Position numbers and translations under genes: made by a program. Shown here piece by piece: positions 21,856-33,936 of a stretch of 64,000 nt of DNA (within the stretch, counting starts at the first letter, position 1; the number at the start of each line of letters is the position of its first letter). The notes beneath the pieces are model-generated. The model was not told the origin of the DNA. It was given only the letters and a program-made list of their open reading frames with translations, and made no database searches. The stretch is from Tenrec ecaudatus. Lineage: Eukaryota; Chordata; Mammalia; Afrosoricida; Tenrecidae. Where the stretch lies: positions 111,831,677 through 111,895,676 of the forward strand of contig NC_134542.1 in NCBI RefSeq assembly GCF_050624435.1, read 5' to 3'.

Positions 21856-23506
21856 ATTTGTGCCTCCATAAATAATAAATTTGATATCTGACATCTAGTT
21901 GCCCAAAGGACAAAAGTCGTAGATATTTTGTGACTTAGGGCTTTTAATCATATGAACTAAAACAATCATCTTCTCAGATAGGCAAACACAACTGAGAAAT
22001 GTCTTTTATGATCTTTAAAATATTTTCTCCCTTACTCAGACTGTCACCTTGATCAGCCCTCACTTTAAGAAACTAATCAACCCATGGATTTTTACTCCTC
22101 TTGATACCTCATCTTAAGAACCCTTTAGCTCCACGGATGCATTATAGAAAAGAGTGTCAAATGTGTGGTGTTCATTTTAATTGAAATAAATCAATGAATC
22201 CAGCTTCTCTATTCGCAAGTGGGTTTTTGTTTTGTTTTTAGCACATGGCTTTCCAATAGAAAGTCTCTGGATTAATTGTGTTATAGCTATTGGTTAGACA
22301 TGAGTCTCATGAGAACTATGGTTATAATGAAGATATAACCTGAAAATTAAATCCATGAAAGAAATGTAGTACTATATTTAATGTTGACTCCTAAATCCTT
22401 CCCTATCAATCTTTCCCATAACTGAATGCTTCTCTCTGCATTCTCTTTTGACAAATGTGAGTGCTCCCATGTTCCACATGATCAAGACTCTCTTTAATAC
22501 TGTTCAGCAACTAGTCAAGCATCCAAGATCTTTGAGCAGCCACTGGGGTAGCTTTGCAGCAGACTCCAAATGCTGTTCTTTCCCTCGTTGCCTTTCACAA
22601 AGCTCTCGTGAACTCAAATGAAAAGGTCTGGGTGTGGGAGGAGAGAGATCAATGCTACACTGCCCATCACTTAGGAAAATGATCATTCGAGATTTCTATT
22701 TCCTTCAAAGTCACAATTCCATTGCCAACCACAGTTTTCCTTTTTCATCGACCCTTCCCCAATGTCATCATCAAGAGTTCTGCGCTTCCATTGCCCTTCT
22801 TCATCCTTTATTTTGCAGAAATATTCAACTACACAGACCACTCCCTGTAATATTTAAAATAATTATATCTGCTACTGGGGGAAAAAACCCAATATATTTT
22901 CTCCGCAGTTTACACAATATAATCTAGGTCAACATTTCCTAAAACATGATGTAAAAAGGAAAAAAATCAAAACCAAACAAACAAAAGCATGTGCTATATA
23001 ATTATTCTCTGGTCAGTTCGTTTGGTAGCACTACTCAGTGTCTTTATTATGCTAATATGCATGGTGTATGTGAAATGATCAAACAACTATAATTTTTGAA
23101 GTCCTGTTTTTAATTAATGCTTGCCTACTCTTGCACTGAATGTGCTTGGAGATTTCTAAACTGAAAGGACAGGAAGGAAGCTGCATGGATCCTGGTGCTC
23201 TCTGACATTGAAAATTATGGTTTCACAACCATCCCCCTTGATTGAATTTCATCTTTGACCCCTTAAAAGAGTAAAATTAATTTGTAATAAAGTTTCGTGT
23301 CATAGTCCAACATATGGTCTGTGAAAGAGGACATTATGTAATTTAGACATTGTGTGAATACTATATCATAAAGAGGCAGTTTCTTGATTGTGAATTGGTT
23401 CCATTTATAAATCTATATCTGTCAGATGTGTCCTTAAGTTGTAGCAGGTAATGATGGTCTATATTTAATGTTTGTTAGTCAACCGTTTATCTTAGTATAT
23501 ACAATG
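21856..23506. other. No recognised feature
   Basis: AT-rich DNA. Frames at 22504-22927 on both strands have no domains. Confidence 0.45.
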
Positions 23507-23574
23507 CGGCTTTGAAAGTTTGTGAATAAGTGGAATTAGAGGATAATGAATTTTTCCATGAACATTTTGAAACC
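23507..23574. mobile_element. Small palindromic MITE-like element, copy 1
   Basis: Left arm 'gctttgaaagtttgtg' pairs with right arm 'ccatgaacattttgaaacc' in inverted orientation around a core 'ggaattagaggataatg'. The same arms and core recur at 56871-56955 and partly at 39404-39465. The size and inverted arms resemble short mariner-type MITEs. The family name is not known to me. Confidence 0.5.
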
Positions 23575-24515
23575 CACTTGTGTTATATAGTGAATATCTT
23601 TATACATATTTCCAGATATGATAAAAATATTTTAACATAAAATACAGTGATAATAATAATAGTGTTTTAATGCATGATGCAAAGTTGAAGCCATTTGTTA
23701 TTATAAACCATTGTATGTACCCCATACTTTAAATATACTCACCTTTATAGGAGCTGGAATCACGGACACATAGTGCTTCTAACATTGCCCACCTCATTGT
23801 TATGCCGTTATGACTATACTCTAAGTTCTAGGTAGGAGGGTAAAAGATAGAACCTCAGAATGGTAGGTGTGATATGAGGGAAGAATTGACCAGGGAAACC
23901 TTCATGTGAGAACCAAGGAGCAGGTGAACAAGAAAGACTAAGAGAGAGACATGTTCAGTATTGTTGTCAGCATAAAAATGTGCAATTAAAACAGAAAAAT
24001 GTAATGCTAGAAAAGACCTGCATTTAAAAAAAAGAAAGAAAAGACCTGCATTGTTCTTTATTGGCTTAGGACACAATTTTTAATTCATTTTGATTGTTTC
24101 TTAGCATAATTGATGTAGAACCCTATTTTTATTTAGGTTACTCTAATGTTTTAAGTGAATAATATAGTTAAAAATGAATGATATAGAATAATATGGATAT
24201 GATTCTTTGATTAATATTAATGGTTTTAAATAAAAGTTATATTGTTTTATATTTTTACTCCAATTTTAATGAAAGTAACAGAACCAATTGTCCTTGGCTC
24301 AAATATGCCAAGACGAACATTCTGTTTGGCAGCACCAGGTAGGATGCAAAACTTTTGTTGCTAAGGAATCAGATAGCAAAAGAATGAGACTGGCAACATT
24401 ATTTTCATTTCTAGAAATGTTTCTGTCTTATTTTTAAGTATGTGGCTACTGCTGATTTTTCCTGATTTGTATTTCCCATGTTAACATAAATTCATAAATA
24501 TGTTTGCCTATATGT
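23575..24515. other. AT-rich DNA with one orphan poly(A) insertion
   Basis: It contains the short direct repeat described at 24010-24052. Otherwise nothing is recognised. Confidence 0.45.
24010..24052 (+). repeat. Orphan A-tail flanked by 15-bp direct repeats
   Basis: GAAAAGACCTGCATT at 24010-24024 is repeated exactly at 24038-24052. The 13 bases between are TAAAAAAAAGAAA. The layout is that of a retrotransposition event so truncated that only an A-tail remains. Simple slippage of a short segment is an alternative. Confidence 0.6.
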
Positions 24516-25160
24516 ATTAAACATTAATTTTTAGGTAATATTTATTTTTGGTGAAAGTTTACATGGTAAATTAGGTTCCTATCTGACAATTCCTAGACAA
24601 ATTATTCAGCGTCTGAGTTATATTTTTCATATACGTACTTAAACCTCTTTAATTTCATTCTGGTTGTTGTTCTACTACCCTAGTTCCTCTGCCCCCTTAT
24701 CTCCTCACTGTTGCTTTAGAAAACATGCTGACCTGTTGGCCTCATCCAGATGTCTTCTTAATACAATGATCTACATGTAGGCAACATCCTCTATGTGTGC
24801 ATCACTTTGTTGTTCTAAAGAGTGAACTTAGAGGATATTTCTGGTGCAAACTTGAAAAAGCAGCTCAGAATGTACCTGGCCCAGTACATCTGGACTTAAA
24901 CATATATTTTTAAATCCTGGTCCATGTTTCTCAATCTCCCTCTTCTTCAGGGCCCATCAGTTGTGATCCTGATCAGTTGTGGCCCTGATCAGAACAATTA
25001 GTAGTGGTAGTCAGGTGCCATCTAGTTCCTCTGGTTGCCAGGTAGATGATGTTGGTACTAGTGTAAACTAGTAACCCTGTAGACTGGTTTCTTCTCCAAA
25101 ACTTTGGTTTCTTTCTTACTCTTCTGGTCCTGATGAATAGAGACTGAGCTGTCACTTAGA
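24516..25160 (-). mobile_element. Probable LINE 3' region, minus
   Basis: 'ggtgaaagtttacatggtaa', 'attaggttcctatctgac', 'tcattctggttgttgttcta' and 'ggttgccaggtagatgatg' follow in order a repeat I recall from elephant sequence, associated with L1 3' ends. Divergence is high and the family call is from memory only. Confidence 0.4.
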
Positions 25161-25625
25161 TTCTACAAGCTTTCACTTTAAGGACACGAGAGATCCAATG
25201 ATACAGTTTACTGCTGCTAACACAGAAGGCATACATTACTAGAATTCAAGTTCTTTTCTTACCAAGAGAAAGATTTACTTTTAGAAGATGGGCCATCACA
25301 AGATAATTGGATTAAGAAACTCCTAAGAAGGATGAACTCTATGCCCGACAGCATGACTAGAAACCCCCAGATTTCTTCCTTCCTGCATGCATACTCAGCC
25401 ATTTAAGGGGTCCTGGGTGTATGAGATTCTCTGGAACTTCCAACAACAGTGCTCCCAAGGGTTCTGGGAAATATTCCAAGATACTGTCACAGACACCGCA
25501 CATGCTCTGTCTACCTGGTTCCCTGCCCTTCTGACACATACACAGCTTTTTAAAAGCTTAAAGCAAAGCATAAAGTGTGAAAGAAAGAGCAAAGAAAGTA
25601 AGACCTATAGGAGAAGGAGCAGGGT
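25161..25625. other. No recognised feature
   Basis: Frames on both strands around 25357-25632 lack domains. Confidence 0.45.
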
Positions 25626-26128
25626 CGGGTAGGATTGTCTAGAGAAAGAAAACCAGTGACACGAATCTACACAGAAGAAAGAATGCATATCAAGAAATAC
25701 ATTTATATGAAGTAGGTATCCCAGCCCAGTCCACCTCAAATCCATGGGTCTCATGCTAGCTCGGCCCCTCTTCAAACTCCCGCAGCTACAGGCCCATGGT
25801 GCTGAAAGGTGAATTGGGAGACAGAGAGCTCACTGGCCAGTGCACACAGTCTTATGGACCCAAGGGGGTGGGGTGTGTGGGAACACAGAGGGGCACCTGG
25901 AACGCCTACATTGGTAACCTCCTGTGGATGGGGCTGCCCCTGGAGGCAGACAGGGGCGCAATGAGGAGAAAGGTAAAGGGGCCACAAAGAGGGATACGTT
26001 CTGCCCGTATTTCTTATTGAAAAAGGTCGCAGTCACGAGGAGGTATCATGAAGCCATGCCCTGACTGATAGGTTGGACTCCACCCCTACACATTTACAGG
26101 TGCAAGTTGACAAAATCTAACCAACACA
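25626..26128 (+). mobile_element. Family M element, copy 2
   Basis: The left end 'gggtaggattgtctagag' and the inverse of the right end (GGTTAGATTTTGTC) share a short inverted terminal pattern. The blocks 'cagcccagtccacctcaaat' and 'aatccatgggtctcatg' match those in the copy at 55868-56268. The interior is GC-rich and unique to this copy. Several frames overlap here without domains. Confidence 0.6.
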
Positions 26129-28529
26129 GAATTCTAACTACATTCTGGTAGTGAAGGAGGCTGCGCTTGTGCTGAGAAAGAAAAATGTGTAAAACGAGAC
26201 AAAGGGAGGAGCAAGAGGAGGCTGTGTTTTTAAATTAGAGAAAGAGGAGTAATATGAACTTTGGCAAAAATCTATGCTAACCTAGAAACTTTGTTCATAG
26301 CTGTAAAGTTAGTGAGACCAACAACAGCTTGGTAAAGCCCAAAGAAAGGAATAAAGACGGGGCTGTTGCATTAGGATTTCTGGGTCTTAGCGGAAACACG
26401 GAATTCTTATCAAGGTCTTTTCTCATCTTTCACCCTCCACCTGGGCTGCATATTTGGTTGATTCTACAATATTAATCTTCTACCTTTCTTCATTCTTCTC
26501 CATAGCCCAGTGGATAAGCTAGGCTTTCTTACCCTCCAGAGCCTGGTTCAATCAGCCAGGGAACGCCTTGGAGTAGATCAGATAGTATGAAGAGAGAGAT
26601 ATCAAGGTGTCTAACCCCCAGCTCCCTCTCTTCATGTTGACAATGACTGAGCTATTCTGCATAAAGAAGCAGATATTGCAATCGGCCCAACTCCTGCAAA
26701 TATGCCTCTCACCAGGTTCTGGAAAGGCGAAGAAATCCATCAAGAAAATCTGTGAACTTCCTTCGATCAATCTTTTCCCCTTTGGGCATTTGACTCTACC
26801 TTGCATACGTCTTAGTGTAACTAGACCGAGATCGAGTAACAAGTGAAGGTGAGGGAACAACCAAGGAAGAAAAATGGTGCAGAAAAGATGAATCATAAAA
26901 TAAATGAAGGCAGAATTAAAAGCCAAAAGTTCAGTGCACTGACTGCCAAATGAAATGGAGACCAGACAAAGAAAAATTGCCCATTTTGTTATGTCTTTCC
27001 AACCTGGCTCTCCTCTCCTGGCTTAGTGAAGGAATAAGCAAAGCTAGAAGGGATTTCAGAAGCCTGGGCATCATACCCCCCCTTAATGCCAGTCGTAATG
27101 TCCATTTGTCTCTACGAGAAGACCAATCATTCATCTTTGAAATTGGAGTTATCAGCATGATAGGCACCGGGAGAGTTCTCAAGCCAACTGAAGCTCAGGG
27201 TGCCCAGGAGGAAAAGGAAAAGGAAAGATTGATAGATGTGATAGACAAGTTAAAGAGAGGCATTATAATTTCATGTCAAAGCTAGCCAGTGTTTCAAGCC
27301 TTACTCACCCTCAATTGACCTCACAATTACTCCTGTCCCTCTGAGCGAGAACACAAGCTTGCCCTGCAAATATAACGAAGCCCCTTCACTCTCAATTTAC
27401 TTTTTCCTCCATGTTGTCCTCCTTACTTCCAATACATAATATTTTATATACATTTTCTTGCCTTACTAACATCTCGCATTGCCAAGAAGACATTGTTAAA
27501 ATAACGAAACTTGAAATGTGCAATATCCATCGCAACTCAAAACCTGATGTCAAATAGAGACAACATCCCAATGGAAAGGATAATTTTATTTACTTTTTTC
27601 CTAATAATTAACAAATTTTACTCTCTCTGTGTGGATGTCTACTTTCCATCTCCATATCTTTAAAAATCTGCTGACATTAAAAATCTAAGAGTGCTAAGTT
27701 AAATAGAACAGTTTAATGCTGGAAAGAAGTCTGGTGGCAATATGAAAAACATGGATGTAACTGGCATAACTGAAATGGGATCAGGGAAGGTGCTTCAAAT
27801 AACCTGGAGAAAATGAATCCATTGGGCAAAGAGAACATATCTGACATGCAAGAAAAGTTTGAACACAAAAGGTGCTAAAGGACGACACACTTGCTTTAAA
27901 AATCATCAGGGTTGTTTGTTCCAAATATTCGTCTGTGGCCTATTTTACATAAATCTGTATGATGTGTTGCTAAGCTCCTAAGTCCCAGTCTGAAATATCA
28001 CATCGTGTGTATTAATTAGTGGGACTGACTGGAGCTGAACCCAAAGCCAACATGGTTAGTTAACAATTACCTGCTTTATTGGAGAGAAACAGCACTGGGG
28101 GCATAATCCCCTACGTATTTCTTCTTGGCTTTAGTGTACATTATATGCTGGATTTGGGAGGATTTCTTGTTTGTTTAGCAATGTTTTTCTTCCCAGTTAC
28201 TTTTACTTAAGTCTAACCGAGTAATTGATCTCACAGCACAAGTTGGCTGAATGCTAGCAAGGGCATAGAAGCAGGATCATGTTGACATGGGGTAGGAGGG
28301 ACACCTGGCCAGAGTTGTCATACATGTCCCTTCCTACACATGAGAATGAACCCTCAGACTCCCTAAGGTGAACGCTCACTGCCGACTTTCAGGCTCTCTC
28401 TGGGGGAGGGGATCCAAATGCCATCCAATTCAGTGACTGTTAACCATCAAAGACCATCAAGATAAGATACCTATTATCTGATCCCAGTCAACTTCTTTGT
28501 CTGGCTTAGATACATAGATAAATAGAATG
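26129..28529. other. 2.4 kb without a recognised feature
   Basis: Unique-looking intergenic DNA. Overlapping frames near 26552-27285 show no domain and no family resemblance. Confidence 0.45.
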
Positions 28530-28800
28530 GTGACATCAAGTAGATTTCGACTTATGATGACCTTATATGTAAAATAGAGGGAAATGTTCCCGGTCCTGTA
28601 TCATCCTCATGATCACTGACATGCTCAAATTTACCACTCTATCTATTATGCCTATCAATAGCCTCCATGGTCTGCCTCACACACACACTGACCCTCTAGT
28701 TCAGCTAACATGATGTCCTCATCCAGGATTGGATTCCTCGTGATGACGTGTCCAAAGCAGACCTGTTGGACATTGCTCAGGTGCAATTCATAAGATGGTC
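28530..28800 (-). mobile_element. RTE LINE 3' fragment, minus
   Basis: 'tggtctgcctcacacacaca', 'gaccctctagttcagctaac', 'atgatgtcctcatccagg' and 'gtgatgacgtgtccaaagc' match the reverse complement of the RTE C-terminal coding and 3' region seen at 33937-34341. Confidence 0.7.
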
Positions 28801-29315
28801 TTTGGCTAAATTTTGCAAGGAAAAATGCCAGACCTTTCTTTCCAGGCCTGTCTCAATCTGGAAGTGCCCTTGACACATGTCCCCCAGGGATGAGCACGCT
28901 AGTATTTGAAATATCGGTGGCACGGTTCCAAGCATCACACCCACACGTAAGCACCCACAGTTGGATGAGCTCAAAGAAGAGGGGTGGCTCTTCAACTTAC
29001 TCCTGAGGAACTCTGAGGGCTGGTTGGCTCTTCTTTCAAATTCTGTCTTTCTGAGGTTCCTTACTCCCTGGAGAATCCTGGTACATTATTGATGTACATT
29101 GATGCTGAGGAGAGTTGATCTAGTATAAGTAGGTCAAACCTCTAACTTGACGTACGTGAAAATCCACCTGTTGGACATCTCACTCTGTATGGAATCACTA
29201 GCTCAATCTATGATAAGTGACCCTTCCCATCAGGAACATCCCCAGATTGAGCCTTAACCCAAAGAAATGGCTGTCTAATGGTGATGACGGCAACCACGCT
29301 ACATATTCAGACCCA
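28801..29315. other. No recognised feature
   Basis: No repeat named. It may include more of the RTE fragment at its left edge. Confidence 0.4.
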
Positions 29316-29515
29316 AATCTATGGCGTCAAGGACGTCTCTCTCGTAGGGACGCTAGAGGACAGAGCAGAAGCTCCTTACAGGACCTCTAAGGCTGGAATT
29401 CTTTACAGAAGCAACTGCTACATCTTCCTCCTGCCAAGTGGCTTGCTGGTTCTGAGCACAGACGTTTCCCTTAGCAATCGAGTGCTCCATCACTGGGTCT
29501 GCAGAGCTCCCTGCA
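29316..29515 (-). mobile_element. AfroSINE, minus
   Basis: 'tctatggcgtcaaggacgtc', 'tctcgtagggacgctagagg', 'acatcttcctcctgccaag' and 'ggtctgcagagctccc' follow the family's order, in a diverged copy. Confidence 0.68.
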
Positions 29516-30054
29516 AGCACTATAGCAAGCTGAAATCAATTTCAAGTTTTGTTTTGTTTTTTTCCTGTGCTAATTTTGAAAGCAGGGCTTTGGACTCTTA
29601 GAGCTCTCTACATGCAGCGTCCCACTGCATTCAAGTGATAATCCTGGCATGCCATGGAAAGGGAGATTTGACCTGGACCGAAAGCATAGACCTACATTTC
29701 TCAGGTATGGATCAAGAGGGATAACAGGGGTAAGTGAAAGATGAACAAATCCAGGTCACAAATATGATGACTATGTAGACAGCTGTTCTTATTTAAAGAT
29801 TTTAAAAGGGAAGATGAACCAACACAATGGGCAAAATAAATAGAAATATACACACGTATTTATTATATATATTAAAACAAACACAAAATTTAAATATAAA
29901 ATTCAGTGGTTAAAATAATAAGTGCAACAATAACTTTTTCCTCCCTTAAAAATAGCCATGACTTCCTGATATGCCAAGAATAACTGCCAAGGTACATAAC
30001 CTGACCTAGAGCGTCCTGGATGAATTATATCCATCTTTCTCAGCTTCCAGCTCT
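29516..30054. other. No recognised feature
   Basis: AT-rich DNA. Nothing recognised. Confidence 0.45.
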
Positions 30055-30200
30055 CTACCATGCTTATTGTTTATTTTTTAGCATCCTTACACATGTTATT
30101 TCTTTTGTATGAAATGATTTCAACCTCAGAGTAAACTCAATATTATTCAAATCTCAGGTCAAATAGCACCTAACATTTTGAACCTCTGTCAGACGGTGTT
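30055..30200 (-). mobile_element. L2-like LINE 3' fragment, minus
   Basis: 'ttttgtatgaaatgatttc', 'aaatctcaggtcaaatagc' and 'acctctgtcagac' follow the reverse complement of the L2 3' end ('gcttggaatgctcttccc ... tcaagactcagctcaaatg'). Identity is low. Confidence 0.5.
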
Positions 30201-30279
30201 ATTCAAGGCTAACAGGCTATCAATAGAATAGAGTACAATCACTTTCAACAGGTATTCCAGTTAATAATATTTCAGTAGT

Positions 30280-30450
30280 ACCTCACTGTTGAATCTATTC
30301 TAAGCTGTGGCAACCCCACATGTGTTACAGTCAACTCTTCTCCATAGGCGGCTCTCCAATGGCTCACTTTTCAGAAGTGAATTCCCAGGTCTTTTATCCA
30401 AGGATCCTTGAACTCAAATCTTCTCTGGGAATTCGGACCAAGTGTCTCAA
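30280..30450 (-). mobile_element. AfroSINE, minus, diverged
   Basis: 'cctcactgttgaatctattc', 'tcttctccataggcggctc', 'tccaatggctcacttttcag' and 'agtgaattcccaggtctttt' follow the older AfroSINE subtype whose middle reads 'aatggctgatttttcagaag'. Confidence 0.6.
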
Positions 30451-30492
30451 GGTAGTCAATTGGAGATTATATTATCTCAATTGGAGATTATA

Positions 30493-30669
30493 ATATCTCA
30501 ACCAGTGGGCTGTGATCCCTTTGGGGGCCGAATGGCCCTTTCACCGGGGTTGCCAGATTCATAACAGTAGACAAATTACAGTTATGAAGTAGCAACAAAA
30601 ATAATTTTATGGTTATGGGGGTCACCACAACACAAGTGTCGCGGCATTAGGAAGGTTGAGAATCACTGA
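30493..30669 (+). mobile_element. SPIN-like hAT non-autonomous transposon
   Basis: The two ends read 'ctcaaccagtgggctgtgat' + 'ccctttgggggccgaatgg' and 'gcggcattaggaaggttgag' + 'aatcactg'. The internal 'ttacagttatgaagtagcaa' + 'caaaaataattttatggtta' + 'tgggggtcaccacaa' matches the non-autonomous SPIN elements I remember from tenrec, bat, bushbaby and murine genomes. hAT elements encode or borrow a DDE transposase with an RNase H-like fold, but none is present here. The left terminus is disturbed by a short local duplication of 'tctcaattggagattata'. I infer SPIN from memory and cannot search. Confidence 0.65.
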
Positions 30670-30750
30670 TCTAGACTTAGATGCTACAAAGAACCCCTAC
30701 CACTATAAGTCTGCAAGTCTGCTTTAAGTTAAAAGAAAAACTCAAACACC
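30571..30750 (+). repeat. Local duplication, left copy
   Basis: The right half of the SPIN-like element plus about 80 bp of flank ('atctagacttagatgctac', 'aaagaacccctaccac') recurs at 31252-31435 in the same orientation, with about 10-15 percent differences by eye. A 0.5-kb family M element separates the two copies. Confidence 0.8.
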
Positions 30751-30756
30751 ACCCCC

Positions 30757-31252
30757 TGAGTTATGGTTTATTGTGCCAACCTGGCCGATAAACACATGTG
30801 GGATTAACTGAAGGGCGGAGAGATAAATGGCTCAGTGAGCCTCGCCTTTCTTGTTCTCTGGTCTCTTGCTTTCTGATGGTCAGACCAGGTCAGTTCCATG
30901 CTTCAGTTTGCAAGACTCACTTCCTGCAGGACACTCCTGAGGAGAAGCCACATGGACCTCCTCCAATGCAGCCCTGGATGCTGGAGGAGCCGTGTGGAGA
31001 CCCACACCAACCCTGAAATGCTTACACGTTCACTGATTCAGCTTTCTTCCTGAAGTCAGCATCATTGCTTGTGTTTTGTGAGATGGAAGAGGACTTTGTG
31101 GATTGGTATTGGATATATGGTCTAATGTTGGACTTATGGGCTTCAGAAGCACTGGGTTGAGATGTTTTCTTAATATACACTTACCCTTTCTATAAAACAC
31201 TGTATTATTCATACAAGTTTCTGTGGATTAGTTTCCCTAGTTTACCCAGACA
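30757..31252 (-). mobile_element. Family M element, copy 3
   Basis: In reverse it begins 'tgtctgggtaaactagggaa' and ends 'gttggcacaataaaccataa'. It is closely related over its whole length to the copy at 51553-52052 ('gataaacacatgtgggatta', 'aaatggctcagtgagcctc', 'cctgaagtcagcatcattgc'), and its 3' third (5' in this orientation) is shared with the copy at 56283-56815. It lies between the two halves of the local duplication. Confidence 0.7.
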
Positions 31253-31435
31253 AAATTACAGTTACAAAGTATCAACAAAAATAATTTTATGGTTGGGGGT
31301 TCACCACACATGAGGTAACAGCATTAGGAAGGTTGATAACCACAGATCTAGACTTAGATGCCACAAAGAATCCCTACCACTGTAAGTATGTAAGTCTGGT
31401 TTAAATTAAAAGGAAACCTCACAGCCCCCCCCTCC
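31252..31435 (+). repeat. Local duplication, right copy (with partial SPIN-like element)
   Basis: It starts 'caaaattacagttacaaag' and runs through 'ggttcaccacacatgaggta', 'acagcattaggaaggttga' and 'tctagacttagatgccac'. It holds only the right half of the SPIN-like element, then the same flank as the left copy. Confidence 0.8.
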
Positions 31436-31582
31436 CCCAAAATATCTGTCTATGGGAAATGTCAAAGTTTCATTATAAGAAGTTTCTATGATTAGAGGAG
31501 GTAATATTGTGGTTTAAAAAAGAAAAAGAATTTCCTTCAGATCTTTGCTAGAAAATATGTGGGCATGGTAACTGTCCAAAAT

Positions 31583-32235
31583 TGGGTTCATGAGACAAGC
31601 AAAACTTGTGACATTTATATATATAGTGAGAGAAAGAGACATTCATATGAAAAGAAAGAAGCTGATGCAGTTGTGGAAGAGGGCAAGTTCAAATCCAGGC
31701 AGGTTCCAAATCTGTGGGGCAGGTGTTAAGCTAGTCCGTTCTCCTGATGCCTGTATTTGCCAGGCTGGTGAACGGAAAAGCAAGAAGATCCCAGACAATG
31801 ACTGCAGAGGCAGATGAATCTGAAATCAACAGGTCCAGCTCCTAGCTGCAAAAGGAAACTAATCAAAAGTCAGCAGGTGAGATGTCAGGTAGATAGTAAC
31901 TCCCAAGATTAGCAGGCACTAAGGCAGACCATTGGTTCAAGTCCAAAGAACAAAAAGTCAGTGAGCCAGATGCAAAATCCAGGCTCAGCAAAAAAACAAG
32001 TAAGCAGTTTTTCCCAGAGCTTCCACTTATATTGGAAGCAGACCACTCAATGACTGCAATTAATGTTACTAGGGCTGTGATAAGGGTGTTGCTTTCTGAT
32101 TATGTAGGTTTATGTATGATTGACTGTGATTGCACTGTGTGAGTTCTGATCCTGAGGGATTAGTAGTTAGCTGTTAACTATCTAACCACTACGAATTTTC
32201 AGTCAGCCAAGTTGACACAAAACCTTAACTATTAC
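31583..32235 (+). mobile_element. Family M element, copy 4
   Basis: Its left end 'gggttcatgagacaagcaaa' + 'acttgtgacatttatatat' and its right end 'cagtcagccaagttgacac' + 'aaaaccttaactattaca' carry the family's terminal cores (AAGCAAAAC.. and GTTGACACAAAACC). The interior has repeated 'gtcagcaggtgagatgtcag'-like blocks. Those blocks partly match the copy at 41633-42150 (e.g. 'gatgcaaaatccaggctcag'). Confidence 0.6.
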
Positions 32236-32524
32236 AGAAAATATATTATATTTTATATATACTAATGGCATTAACTTTTATAAGACTACATTTAACATTT
32301 TTAGTTAATGCTTAAATTATTCCTATAAGGCATATCAAATGACTTTTCCTATTTTAATGAAATGGTATTTCTTATGTTGAAGATAATACAATTTTATTAT
32401 CTATGGAGCTAAGCTCAGGATAATTGATTTAAAATAACTTAAAATCAGAAAAGGTATGCCTCAGGATTGTCCTTCCACCATATTTACTAAACCTTTACGC
32501 TAAGCAAAACCAGGAAGCTTGACT
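32236..32524. other. AT-rich spacer
   Basis: Very AT-rich (TATATTATATTTTATATAT near 32245). Nothing else seen. Confidence 0.5.
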
Positions 32525-33235
32525 ATATGAAGAATTATGCGTCAGGATTAGGGAAGCCTAATGAACAACCTGCTGTATGCAGATGACACAACCTTGCATG
32601 CTGAAATAATAACTAACTTGGAGCGCTTACTGATGAATATCCAAGGCTACATCTCTCTATATGGATTATACCTCAACATCCAGAAAACAAACTGGATCAA
32701 ACGGATAAATGAATAAAAGATTGAAGTTGTCAAGAATCCTGCCTTACTTGGATCCATAATTTACTACCATGGTACCAGGAGTCAAAAAATCACACAGATC
32801 TGCTGAAAAATATCTTAGCAATGTTTTAAGAAGTAAAAATGTCACTTTGAGAACTAAAATGCCACTGACTCAGGCTACGGAGTTTTTAGTAGTCTCATCT
32901 GCATGTGAAAGCTGGCCAGTGAGCAAGGAAAGTCAAAGAGGAATGATGGTGTTGGAGAATACTGATTATCCCATGGACTTCCAGAGGCACAAGCAAATCT
33001 GTGCTGGAAGAAGTACCGTCAGCTCCTTAGAAGCAAACCGGGTAAGACTTCACTGCCCAAACTTTAAACATGTCATCAGTAAGAACCAGAAGGACGCTGT
33101 GCTTGGTAAAGTAAAGAAAAAGAGGCATATCCTCAAGGAGATGGATTTATACAGTGGCTGCAACAATGAGCTCACACATAGCAATGATTGGCAAGCTGGT
33201 GCATGACTAGGGAGTGTTTTGTTCTCTGCTCAATG
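32525..33235 (+). pseudogene. RTE LINE reverse transcriptase remnant, C-terminal half
   Basis: Around 32571-32600 the frame reads L-Y-A-D-D-T-T-L, the YADD catalytic box of reverse transcriptase. It is followed by a region ending in the RTE C-terminal and 3' UTR blocks ('tacagtggctgcaacaatga', 'gctcacacatagcaatgatt'). Frameshifts and stops (e.g. after 'aaacggataaatgaataaaa') break the frame. The longest open piece (32769-33206) is a shifted reading. The endonuclease domain and 5' part are absent. Such RTE elements supply the machinery for AfroSINE mobility, but this copy is dead. Confidence 0.82.
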
Positions 33236-33936
33236 ATTAGAACAACCACATTACCCCGAAATTGATATTCTAATTTTAGCCATATTTTAGTTAAATCCTT
33301 ATCTCTAACCACTTTTAAGACATATAAATTATTCTGATGAGGGCAATCATTGACACTAAAGGGTGCTAGCATTGCTAAGCCTGCTTCAGCTACCTTGTGC
33401 CGTTTATATTATTCTAAGTGTGTGAATCACGCAGATAATCTGTTTACTGTCAGAGTCTGAGGAGTGCATTTATAATCTCCCTAGAGTATTTTTCAAGTTC
33501 AAAATCATCATCCTTTTATAGGCTCCTTAAACATCTTCAATTTTTTCAAGAAATGAGAACTTTCTCTTAATATCAAAATATAAGAGACTGTCTGACAACT
33601 CATGAAAATAATTTTTAAATAGTATTTTTATGGCAAGAATGAAAGCTTCTCTTTATAAAGCACAGAATGCTTGACAAAAAAAAGTACCTCTTGTTTCCAG
33701 CATCAGCACAACTACTGAGCCCTGGGCTGTGCTGAGTACATGCGGTAAGCTCTACAACTCTTGAATGATATACTGAGATGGCAGTGGGTGTCTTCTGTTC
33801 TCTCTCCCACCTCTGGTTGTTGACTGTATTATTCTAAAGGCTCCACAAGAAATGGATGCTGATTGGTACTAGTGATGGATCCTGAAATATCTAATTAATG
33901 AAAGATCTGATTCTTTGAAAATATTCTTTTTGATGT
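33236..33936. other. No recognised feature
   Basis: AT-rich DNA between two RTE fragments of opposite orientation. Confidence 0.45.

Noticed and set aside
26552-27285. Overlapping frames of 111-124 codons on both strands
   Set aside because: No domain, no similarity I recognise and no codon-usage contrast between strands.
32769-33206. 145-codon open frame on the plus strand as a possible gene
   Set aside because: It is a shifted reading through the C-terminal half of an RTE LINE whose true frame holds the YADD box upstream and is broken by stops.
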